A DNA stretch of 5,104 nucleotides from Alphaproteobacteria bacterium UBA6062. Its GTDB lineage: Bacteria; Pseudomonadota; Alphaproteobacteria; Sneathiellales; Sneathiellaceae. The position numbers were made by a program, and so were the translations under genes. How positions within the stretch are numbered: the stretch's first letter is position 1; each line of letters begins with the position of its first letter. The stretch lies in NCBI GenBank assembly GCA_002428885.1, contig DIYE01000233.1, positions 1-5,104 of the forward strand. The letters run 5' to 3'. The notes under the pieces were generated by a model. It was not told the DNA's origin and ran no database searches. It saw nothing but the letters and a program-made list of their open reading frames with translations. Shown piece after piece: positions 1-5,104 of this stretch.

Positions 1-1
1 A

Positions 2-760
2 GCCGGTTCAGAACAACCACTAATGACTGGCGAGCAGGCAACTCAGCCTCGAAAATGGCTCTATACTGCTGCTGCAGTTTGCCTTTTGATATTTGGGTTT
101 TATCAATTCTCCCCTTTCGCCGTTCAGTGGCAGGCTGATTACAGGACGGCCTATGGAGACCTGCAAACCATAACTTTGTCGGACGGGACGGTTATGACGC
201 TTAATTCAGGATCTGCCGTCGCCCTGGATTTTAGTGAAAAAACGCGAACTATCCGGCTGCTGAAAGGTGAAGCCTTTTTCGATGTAACGCGAAATGCTGC
301 ACGCCCGTTTCGTGTCAGCAGCGGACTGGGTGAGGTGACAGTTCTTGGAACGGCTTTTGCCGTTAGGACGGGGGACGTTCTGGACAGAGTTATTCTCGAA
401 CATGGGCGGCTTGCTGTTCGCTCCCATGCAAAACCGAACGAAAACGCCCTCCTCACATCCGGAGACATGATCACCGTCTCCGAAACATCTCTGTCAGCGA
501 AAAAAGCGGCTGACCTTAAGCAACTTCTGGCCTGGCGGCGAGGGCGTGTTATTTTTTCAAGCATCCCTCTTTCCCAGGCTCTTGCAGAATTTGAGAGATA
601 TACCGACAAGAGCATCTTCCTGCTCAGCCCTGATAAAGCCGATCTGGCTGTCAGCGGGAATTACCGTATCGATGATATGAATGCGGCCCTCACAATTCTG
701 GCGGAGGCGACAGGCCTCACAGCCACCACGCTTCCCGGTGGACTCGTTTTTCTTAGATAA
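2..760 (+). CDS. FecR-type anti-sigma factor / sigma regulator, 5'-partial
   Basis: This is an inner-membrane regulator that relays a signal from an outer-membrane TonB-dependent transducer to an ECF sigma factor. The frame is open through the left edge with no stop, and the first ATG (23) lacks a convincing ribosome site, so the gene is cut: FecR proteins are usually about 320 residues and the N-terminal cytoplasmic sigma-binding domain (DUF4880 type) is missing here. Numbering from the Met at 23: a membrane segment at about 13-29; a periplasmic FecR domain at about 41-133 with the typical LSDGT, LNSGS, KGEAFFDV, RPFRV and VLGTAFAV motifs; and a C-terminal STN-like domain at about 170-232 (WRRGRVIF, PLSQALAEFERYT, VSGNYRIDD). 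G109-T110 matches the conserved Gly-Thr at which some FecR proteins (FoxR) self-cleave. The receptor gene follows by 109 bp, the usual fecR-fecA order. Family assignment is firm; the partner sigma factor is inferred. Confidence 0.93.
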   Translation, partial: AGSEQPLMTGEQATQPRKWLYTAAAVCLLIFGFYQFSPFAVQWQADYRTAYGDLQTITLSDGTVMTLNSGSAVALDFSEKTRTIRLLKGEAFFDVTRNAARPFRVSSGLGEVTVLGTAFAVRTGDVLDRVILEHGRLAVRSHAKPNENALLTSGDMITVSETSLSAKKAADLKQLLAWRRGRVIFSSIPLSQALAEFERYTDKSIFLLSPDKADLAVSGNYRIDDMNAALTILAEATGLTATTLPGGLVFLR

Positions 761-776
761 AATTTTATCTTTTTTT
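755..776 (+). terminator. A/T palindrome plus T run, possible weak terminator or attenuator
   Basis: AGATAAAATTTTATCT at 755-770 is a perfect 16-bp palindrome that includes the fecR stop codon (758-760), and T continues to 776. Folded as RNA it gives a six-pair stem with an AATT loop followed by U residues. This is the layout of a Rho-independent terminator, but the stem has very little G/C. It could reduce read-through from the regulator gene into the receptor gene, or be a dimer-binding operator for the receptor. Which of these applies is not decided by the sequence. Confidence 0.35.
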
Positions 777-782
777 GCCGAC

Positions 783-826
783 TGACGACTGCTCGCGCGT
801 CAAGTCTCTAGAAGGATCGTTTGACG
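783..826 (+). promoter_or_regulatory. Cluster of TGACG/CGTCA half-sites upstream of the receptor gene
   Basis: TGACG occurs at 783-787 and 822-826, with its complement CGTCA at 798-802; CGTCAA (798-803) and TTGACG (821-826) form a six-base inverted repeat with a 17-base gap. A receptor promoter, probably read by the ECF sigma factor, should lie in the 109-bp gap, but I find no clear -35/-10 pair. The repeated half-sites may be an operator or chance. Confidence 0.2.
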
Positions 827-854
827 TCCAACAAGTAACGGTCCGGAAAAAAGC

Positions 855-862
855 AAGAAGAG
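855..862 (+). promoter_or_regulatory. Ribosome binding site of the TonB-dependent receptor gene
   Basis: The purine run AAGAAGAG ends seven bases before the ATG at 870. It supports that start over the in-frame ATG at 942, which would remove the basic n-region of the signal peptide. Confidence 0.55.
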
Positions 863-869
863 TGTTTCA

Positions 870-3590
870 ATGTGTAACGCGCGTAGTACCGGCTGCCGCC
901 GGAAAAGTCCCGGATATGCTCATCCCTTGGTAAGAGCCGGAATGGCCGGCATCCTGATTACCATGGGGAGTCTGTCGATACCGGAGGCTGTAAAAGCACA
1001 ATCCGGCCCTGCACAGTCCGCAAGTCAGCAATATCGTTTTTCCATCCCCTCCAAGCCGCTGGAGGCAGCCCTTAACCTGTTTATTGAACAAACCGGCTGG
1101 CAGGTCAGTTATCAGGCGGACCTGGTTCAGGATCGGCGGTCCAACCCGGTATCCGGCTCCATGTCAGCCCGGGAAGCTCTTTTGCTTCTGGTTCCCCGCA
1201 AAGGAATGTTGATCCGGTTCAGCGGAGAGAAAGCCGCAGCTTTGGTTTCAAGTACCGATGCCCGGACGGATCCAGACTCAACTGTTCTCGATACCATCAC
1301 GGTCATCGCGGAAACAATCAAACCGGGGGACGTAGTTTACGAATCCCCGGGACCTGTCTCACATATTACAGAAGAGACCATCAACCGCTATCGGGGCAGC
1401 AGTCCGGCGGATATCTTCCGCGGTGTTCCCGGTGTTATATCCGGTGAAGCCCGAAACGGCGCCGGTTCCATTGATGTGAATATCCGCGGCATGCAGGGAA
1501 TGGGGCGCGTTGCGGTTACGATTGACGGCGCCACAAATTCGACGACCGTCTACCAGGGGTATCAGGGCGTCTCCAACCGGACTTTCGTTGATCCGGATTT
1601 CCTGGGTGGCGTTGATATCAAAAAAGGAGCAGACCTGGCTTCCAGCGGAATTGCGGGCTCTGTCGCCATGCGGACTCTGGATGCCCGCGATATCGTCAAA
1701 CCAGGAGAAACGATCGGGGTCAGACTTAAAATCGGAGCGGGAACAAACAGTTCAACACCACCGCCCGGCGGCACAGCGGGCGGCTATGCCTGGCCAGATA
1801 GTCAGCCGACTTCCGTACTTGTTCCATCCGAACACGGATTGGACCGTCCCAATGCCCTTAAACCAACAAACGGATCCACCAGTCTGATCGCCGCCGTTAA
1901 GAGTAAAAGCATCGACCTTGTTGCCGGCCATGCTTATCGCAAGCAGGGTAACTATCATGCCGGAACAAACGGTCCGACCGCACAACCACAAGGAACTGGC
2001 GTTATCAGGCAGTATTGCCCACAACCTATCATTAATTGCTTGTTTTTCGGTGTTCCATTCGTCGACGGCACCGAGTTGTTCTATAATGTTGGTGCCATGA
2101 ACTACCGCGCCGGTGAGGAAGTGCTGAACAGCGAGTTGGAAACCCGCTCCTGGCTGGCCAAAGCAACCGTTCGCTTTAACGAAGATCACGCAATTAAAAT
2201 CGGCTTCAATAAATTCCAGAGTGAGACCGGGGATCGATTGGCATCCCGTATTGTCAACAACAATACCCAGCCGGTCCAGCAGAATCAGACATCCGGAACC
2301 GATGTAAACTCCACCACTTTGCAATATCGCTGGAACCCTGATGATGATCTTTTTGATGTCAAGGCAAACAGCTGGTATACCAGTATGGCGCTGCAAAACC
2401 AGCGCATCTTCCAGCTACTATTTCAGTCTCCGACAGCTTATGGCTTGCCTGCAGATTTTCGAACCGGTCCAGAGAGCAAATCATGGGGAGGGGATATCAC
2501 CAACAATTCTCTTATTGAAACGGATTTCGGTTCTCTCGATCTCAGTTATGGTCTTTCCTACTTAGGGGAGGATACCAGACCGGATGACAATACTCTAAAA
2601 CTGGCGACCGTTGCTCCCCTTAATAATTATAATTATCGGGACGGGTACCGACACGAAATTTCCGGTTTTTCAAAATTCTCCTGGTCCCCAACGGATTGGC
2701 TAACGGCAAAAGCTGGTCTGAAATATCAGCGTTCCTGGACCAGAGATCGTGGCAGGAGTGGATCCAAAACCAGCTTTGACGGTTTTAGCCCGTCCGTCGG
2801 GATCCTTTTCGAACCAATTGAAGGATTGCAACTTTATGGTGACTATTCCAATGTCATGCGCATGCCCAGCATCTTTGAATCTGTTGCTGTTTTTGGTGTG
2901 AATGTGAACAGTGATTTGACGCCCGAGAAATCCAGTAATTTTGAAATTGGCGTGAATTTAAAAAATAAGGATCTCATCACATCAACAGACCGCTCTATGT
3001 TGAAGCTTGGATACTTTAACTGGACAGTCACTGACTATATTTCAAGGGAGTGGTACACGGATCCAGTAACAAGTTTACCGGGCTTTCGCATGTTCAATAT
3101 TGATAAGGCGAAATTTGCCGGGCTTGAATTAAGCGGTCTATACGAAGTCGGGGGCTTTTCTGCGGAACTGGCCGCGAACTATTATACCAATGTAGAATTT
3201 TGCCGAACGGCTGGTGCCTGCGAAAACAAATCCCTCTATGGTGATTATTCGACAAATCATGTGCCACCGCAATACACAGTCAATCTCTCCCTGGCCCAGG
3301 AATTCTTTGGAGGTGCCCTGACAATTGATGGCCGTGCTTCTCATATTGGCCCGCGGGCAATCGGTCATGGAGACGCAACAGCAGGCGGTAACCAGCAATT
3401 TGTCAGCCTGATCGACTGGGAACCCTACACCCTGTTCGATGCTTTTATTGAATATGAATTCAATGAGAATCTCAGCGCCCGCTTTCGTGCCGAAAATCTG
3501 ACGGATGAATTTTATGTGGACGCCTTGAGCCTTGTTAATCAACCGGGGCCCGGCAGAACTTTCTATTTTTCTCTTACCGCAAACTTCTGA
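870..3590 (+). CDS. TonB-dependent outer-membrane transducer (FecA-type, HasR/heme-receptor-like)
   Basis: This outer-membrane active transporter, driven by TonB-ExbB-ExbD, takes up an iron-containing ligand and also signals. Domains in the 906 residues: a long signal peptide with basic n-region, probable cleavage after AVKA (A43/Q44); an STN signalling domain at about 54-127 (FSIPSKPLEAALNLFIEQTG, then VSG and REALLLL); a TonB box at 141-145 (DTITV); a plug at about 155-272 containing NIRGMQGMGR (204-213), VTIDGA and FVDPDFLGGVDIKKG; then a beta-barrel ending in YFSLTANF with terminal Phe, the usual barrel assembly signal. The STN domain and the upstream fecR-like gene mark it as a transducer that induces its own expression. 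The plug and the stretch from FNIDKAKFAG to the C-terminus resemble HasR/heme receptors. However, the FRAP/NPNL-like region (MRMPS 663-667, NSDL 680-683) has no histidine between its motifs, so heme is only a suggestion; a siderophore or another iron carrier is possible. Cysteine pairs C383/C390 and C778/C784 may form loop disulfides. Length and reading frame look intact. Confidence 0.95.
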   Translation: MCNARSTGCRRKSPGYAHPLVRAGMAGILITMGSLSIPEAVKAQSGPAQSASQQYRFSIPSKPLEAALNLFIEQTGWQVSYQADLVQDRRSNPVSGSMSAREALLLLVPRKGMLIRFSGEKAAALVSSTDARTDPDSTVLDTITVIAETIKPGDVVYESPGPVSHITEETINRYRGSSPADIFRGVPGVISGEARNGAGSIDVNIRGMQGMGRVAVTIDGATNSTTVYQGYQGVSNRTFVDPDFLGGVDIKKGADLASSGIAGSVAMRTLDARDIVKPGETIGVRLKIGAGTNSSTPPPGGTAGGYAWPDSQPTSVLVPSEHGLDRPNALKPTNGSTSLIAAVKSKSIDLVAGHAYRKQGNYHAGTNGPTAQPQGTGVIRQYCPQPIINCLFFGVPFVDGTELFYNVGAMNYRAGEEVLNSELETRSWLAKATVRFNEDHAIKIGFNKFQSETGDRLASRIVNNNTQPVQQNQTSGTDVNSTTLQYRWNPDDDLFDVKANSWYTSMALQNQRIFQLLFQSPTAYGLPADFRTGPESKSWGGDITNNSLIETDFGSLDLSYGLSYLGEDTRPDDNTLKLATVAPLNNYNYRDGYRHEISGFSKFSWSPTDWLTAKAGLKYQRSWTRDRGRSGSKTSFDGFSPSVGILFEPIEGLQLYGDYSNVMRMPSIFESVAVFGVNVNSDLTPEKSSNFEIGVNLKNKDLITSTDRSMLKLGYFNWTVTDYISREWYTDPVTSLPGFRMFNIDKAKFAGLELSGLYEVGGFSAELAANYYTNVEFCRTAGACENKSLYGDYSTNHVPPQYTVNLSLAQEFFGGALTIDGRASHIGPRAIGHGDATAGGNQQFVSLIDWEPYTLFDAFIEYEFNENLSARFRAENLTDEFYVDALSLVNQPGPGRTFYFSLTANF

Positions 3591-3592
3591 TC

Positions 3593-3613
3593 AAAAAGGA
3601 CAGTCCATCTTTT
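3593..3613 (+). terminator. Possible weak terminator after the receptor gene
   Basis: Three bases after the receptor stop codon, AAAAAGGA (3593-3600) can pair with TCC (3604-3606) and, after a three-base bulge, with TTTT (3610-3613), around a CAG loop. The stem is short and bulged, and the T run is only four long, so this is a weak candidate. I see no better terminator before the next gene. Confidence 0.22.
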
Positions 3614-3633
3614 GCCGCCATGAGCAATGACCT

Positions 3634-3655
3634 TGTGACATTGGGATAGATCACA
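3634..3655. repeat. Inverted repeat TGTGA-N12-TCACA
   Basis: TGTGA (3634-3638) and TCACA (3651-3655) are perfect inverted five-base arms 12 bases apart, between the receptor gene and the lipoprotein gene. The half-sites are those of CRP/FNR-family regulators, but the gap is twice the N6 expected for CRP, so it is listed only as an inverted repeat of unknown meaning. Confidence 0.2.
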
Positions 3656-3666
3656 CTCAGCGGTTA

Positions 3667-3696
3667 TTTACATTGCGATACAGCGTCCCCTGATAT
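3667..3696 (+). promoter_or_regulatory. Weak candidate promoter for the NAPE-PLD-like gene
   Basis: TTTACA (3667-3672) matches the -35 consensus TTGACA at five of six positions. TGATAT (3691-3696), 18 bases further, is a poor -10 element with three of six matches. Position suits a leader of about 40 bases before the ATG at 3746. A separate promoter is expected because the gene lies 155 bp after the receptor gene. Confidence 0.2.
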
Positions 3697-3697
3697 A

Positions 3698-3724
3698 TCC
3701 CGATACACTGATAAGCTATCGGGA
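3698..3724 (+). repeat. Inverted repeat (hairpin) just upstream of the NAPE-PLD-like gene's ribosome site
   Basis: TCCCGATA (3698-3705) and TATCGGGA (3717-3724) are perfect eight-base inverted arms around an 11-base loop. The repeat ends seven bases before the Shine-Dalgarno sequence at 3732. It overlaps where a transcript start or a 5' leader would lie, so it could be a repressor operator or an mRNA hairpin affecting translation. No T run follows, so it is not an intrinsic terminator. Confidence 0.45.
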
Positions 3725-3731
3725 CAGGGAT

Positions 3732-3736
3732 GGAGA
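3732..3736 (+). promoter_or_regulatory. Ribosome binding site of the NAPE-PLD-like gene
   Basis: GGAGA lies nine bases before the ATG at 3746 and supports that start. Translation from it gives a lipoprotein signal peptide at once. The nearby ATG at 3730 is in another frame. Confidence 0.6.
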
Positions 3737-3745
3737 CGATAAGCG

Positions 3746-4834
3746 ATGCGGTATCTGTATTTACTGGCGGTTTTATGCCTGACGTCGGGGTGCGCAACGG
3801 CAGAGGAAACAACACCCTTTGATCCTAAAGCGCCCAAGGCCCATCATACAGCAGACGGGTTTCGCAATCTGTATGTGGATGACGCCGGGAAGAAAGGCCT
3901 ATTTACCTTTCTGTTCGATGTGCGTCTTAAGGAAGACTGGCCCGACGAAGGGTTGCTGATTGAAAATCCGCCCACCCCGACCGTATCTCTGGATCCCGGC
4001 AAGCTTACAAAGCCCGATGCATCCGCTATTCAGGTGACCTGGATCGGACATTCCACATTCCTGATCCAGCATAACGGCAAAAATATTCTAACGGACCCGA
4101 TTTTCTCGGACCGCGCATCCCCCTTTTCCTTTGCCGGACCACGCCGTTACACCAAACCCGCAATTGCCCTTAAGGATCTGCCGCCCATTGATGCGGTCAT
4201 TATCAGTCACAACCATTATGACCATATGGATGCAGACACGATCCGCCAGTTGGGCAATAAACCGAAATGGTTCCTGCCACTCAAGAATGCAGATCTGTTC
4301 AAGGATGCCGGCATCACCAATATCGCGGAACTCGACTGGTGGGAAAACTCGGACCTCGCATCTGTAACATTCACCCTGACCCCGGCTCAACATTGGTCCG
4401 GGCGGGGTCTGTTTGATCGCTTTAAGGCCCTGTGGGGCACCTGGGCCATCCGGTTTGAAGACACGAATGTCAATCTCTGGTTCGGTGGAGATACAGGGTA
4501 TAACAATATTCAGTTCAAGGAAATCGGTGAGAAGCTGGGTCCGTTCGACCTTTCTCTGATCCCGATTGGCGCCTACGCCCCCCGCTGGTTTATGCGGGCC
4601 TCCCATTCCGATCCGGCGGAAGCGGTAAAGATCCATCAGGATATCCGGTCGCGGCAGTCCATCGGAATGCATTGGGGTACCTTCGTACTGACCAGTGAAC
4701 CGGTCATGGAGCCGCCGAAAGCTCTTGAGAAAGCCCTTCAGGAGGCTAACCTTCCCGAAAACAGCTTTATTACGTTACCCATCGGCGGCGTTCAGAAGTA
4801 CCAGCCGCGAACCACGCCGGGGCAACAGAAATAA
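3746..4834 (+). CDS. NAPE-PLD-like metallo-beta-lactamase-fold hydrolase, predicted lipoprotein
   Basis: This is a binuclear metal hydrolase of the metallo-beta-lactamase fold, in the family of mammalian N-acyl-phosphatidylethanolamine phospholipase D, which releases N-acylethanolamines from membrane phospholipids. The 362 residues begin with a lipoprotein signal peptide; C16 follows LTSG, and Ala at +2 (no Asp) suggests outer-membrane sorting. The catalytic domain runs from about residue 95 to 350: VTWIGHST (97-104), LTDPIFSDRASP (115-126), HNHYDH (155-160, the HxHxDH motif), ELDWWE (195-200), H216 in PAQHW, D249 in GGDTGY, PIGAYAPRWFM (273-283) and H309 in MHWGTF. All seven expected metal ligands are thus present: H155, H157, D159, H160, H216, D249, H309. 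Several of these blocks are nearly identical to the human enzyme as I recall it. The gene has its own ribosome site and stands 155 bp after the receptor gene, so it is probably a separate unit. The family is firm; the substrate in this bacterium (N-acyl phospholipid or another phosphodiester) is inferred. Confidence 0.93.
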   Translation: MRYLYLLAVLCLTSGCATAEETTPFDPKAPKAHHTADGFRNLYVDDAGKKGLFTFLFDVRLKEDWPDEGLLIENPPTPTVSLDPGKLTKPDASAIQVTWIGHSTFLIQHNGKNILTDPIFSDRASPFSFAGPRRYTKPAIALKDLPPIDAVIISHNHYDHMDADTIRQLGNKPKWFLPLKNADLFKDAGITNIAELDWWENSDLASVTFTLTPAQHWSGRGLFDRFKALWGTWAIRFEDTNVNLWFGGDTGYNNIQFKEIGEKLGPFDLSLIPIGAYAPRWFMRASHSDPAEAVKIHQDIRSRQSIGMHWGTFVLTSEPVMEPPKALEKALQEANLPENSFITLPIGGVQKYQPRTTPGQQK

Positions 4835-4873
4835 TCGGGCCGTTCGTCTATAACATCAACATCGCAAACCGTT

Positions 4874-4902
4874 TCTGATCGCCGGTGGCACATTTGATCA
4901 GA
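4874..4902. repeat. Inverted repeat downstream of the NAPE-PLD-like gene
   Basis: TCTGATC (4874-4880) and GATCAGA (4896-4902) are perfect seven-base arms around a 15-base loop that itself contains GCC-GGT-GGC. It lies 39 bases after the stop codon. A T run is missing on either side, so it is at best a transcript-end or stability hairpin for the plus-strand gene. Confidence 0.3.
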
Positions 4903-4940
4903 CAATCATCATTGAATAGAATGCGCGGCCTGACAGCCTT

Positions 4941-4993
4941 AAAAAGAAACAGAGAAAAGACGGCTTCTCTCGGGCAATATTGACATTGGCCCG
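4941..4993 (-). terminator. Tandem hairpins and T-rich tract ending the minus-strand AraC-type gene
   Basis: Read on the minus strand, three bases after the stop codon (4996-4998) come CGGGC (4993-4989) and GCCCG (4975-4971), which pair, with one bulged base, together with three inner A/T pairs around a six-base loop. Next comes AGAGAA (4970-4965) with TTCTCT (4956-4951) around eight bases, followed by GTTTCTTTTT (4950-4941). The second hairpin plus T tract has the form of a Rho-independent terminator, although its stem is only six pairs. Confidence 0.45.
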
Positions 4994-4995
4994 GT

Positions 4996-5104
4996 TCAAT
5001 CAGTCTTGTCTGCACCCAGACTACCGGCAAAGCGTTCGCGATACAGGCCTGGCGTCAGTTTTACGGATTTTAGAAACGCCCGCCGCATCCTCTCATAGGC
5101 GCCA
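4996..5104 (-). CDS. AraC-family transcriptional regulator, C-terminal fragment (gene runs off the right edge)
   Basis: On the minus strand an open frame enters at the right edge and ends at TGA (4998-4996), giving 35 residues that begin GAYERMRRAFLKSVKLTPGL and continue YRERFAGSLGADKTD. The pattern, aromatic-x-x-x-RRAF-x-x-x-x-x-x-TPxxYRERF, is the end of the second helix-turn-helix of AraC/XylS-type DNA-binding domains, which lies at the C-terminus of these proteins. A stop shortly after that motif is normal. The rest of the gene, including any ligand-binding domain, is outside the window, so the effector and target are unknown. It is convergent with the NAPE-PLD-like gene, and a hairpin plus T-rich tract follows its stop codon. 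The assignment rests on a short stretch but the motif is quite typical. Confidence 0.75.
   Translation of the reverse strand, partial: GAYERMRRAFLKSVKLTPGLYRERFAGSLGADKTD

Noticed and set aside
23..25. True start of the FecR-type gene at the first ATG in the window
   Set aside because: The frame is open to the left edge, no clear ribosome site precedes this ATG, and the protein would lack the sigma-binding N-terminal domain typical of the family.
151..615. Minus-strand open frame of 154 codons inside the FecR-type gene
   Set aside because: It is antisense to the conserved FecR domain, and rich in Arg and Ser as expected of a shadow frame.
755..870. Fur box upstream of the receptor gene
   Set aside because: The palindrome has AGATAA/TTATCT ends, but no stretch follows the GATAAT hexamer pattern over 19 bases; calling it a Fur box would be guesswork.
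1752..2396. Minus-strand open frame of 214 codons inside the receptor gene
   Set aside because: It lies wholly antisense to a well-supported barrel coding sequence, its translation shows no recognisable domain, and it has no context as a gene.
3634..3655. CRP/FNR-type operator
   Set aside because: The arms TGTGA and TCACA are right, but the gap is 12 bases instead of 6 and the outer bases do not extend the symmetry.
3730..3732. Earlier ATG for the NAPE-PLD-like gene
   Set aside because: It is in a different reading frame and overlaps the ribosome site; the ATG at 3746 gives an immediate lipoprotein signal.
4088..4672. Minus-strand open frame of 194 codons inside the NAPE-PLD-like gene
   Set aside because: It is antisense to the conserved metal-site region, whose protein motifs explain the sequence; the antisense product resembles nothing I recognise.
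4848..5030. Minus-strand open frame of 60 codons in the right intergenic region
   Set aside because: It overlaps the AraC-type C-terminus in another frame and runs through the hairpins; its composition is not protein-like.

Overview
The window looks like a chromosomal segment of a Gram-negative bacterium, most likely an alphaproteobacterium of moderate G+C (roughly half by eye; not computed). It encodes an outer-membrane TonB-dependent receptor, an inner-membrane FecR-type anti-sigma factor and an outer-membrane-type lipoprotein enzyme. The taxonomic guess rests on general protein resemblance and is tentative. No mobile elements, CRISPR arrays, tRNA or rRNA genes are visible.

Left part (1-3590): a cell-surface signalling iron-uptake locus. 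It starts with the C-terminal three quarters of a FecR-type sigma regulator, whose N-terminal sigma-binding domain lies beyond the left edge, presumably next to an ECF (FecI-type) sigma factor gene. After a 109-bp gap holding a perfect 16-bp A/T palindrome and a T run comes a 906-residue TonB-dependent transducer. It has a signal peptide, an N-terminal STN signalling domain, a TonB box, a plug and a 22-strand-type barrel. Its plug and C-terminus resemble HasR/heme-receptor-like proteins, but the expected heme-ligand histidines are not obvious, so the substrate is open. By analogy with FecA/FecR/FecI, ligand binding would be relayed from the receptor STN domain to the FecR C-terminal domain, then to the sigma factor, which would transcribe the receptor gene.

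Middle part (3591-4834): a 155-bp intergenic region with several inverted repeats, then a separate gene for a lipoprotein of the metallo-beta-lactamase fold. It is strikingly like mammalian N-acyl-phosphatidylethanolamine phospholipase D (NAPE-PLD), and all seven expected metal ligands are present. Nothing in the sequence ties it functionally to the iron locus.

Right part (4835-5104): a 161-bp convergent intergenic region with hairpins, then on the minus strand the last 35 codons of what looks like an AraC-family transcriptional regulator running in from the right edge. Overall these are known families in a recognisable arrangement. I see no clearly new system; the points worth a second look are the candidate FecR self-cleavage site, the palindrome over the fecR stop codon, the receptor's missing histidines and the NAPE-PLD-like lipoprotein.
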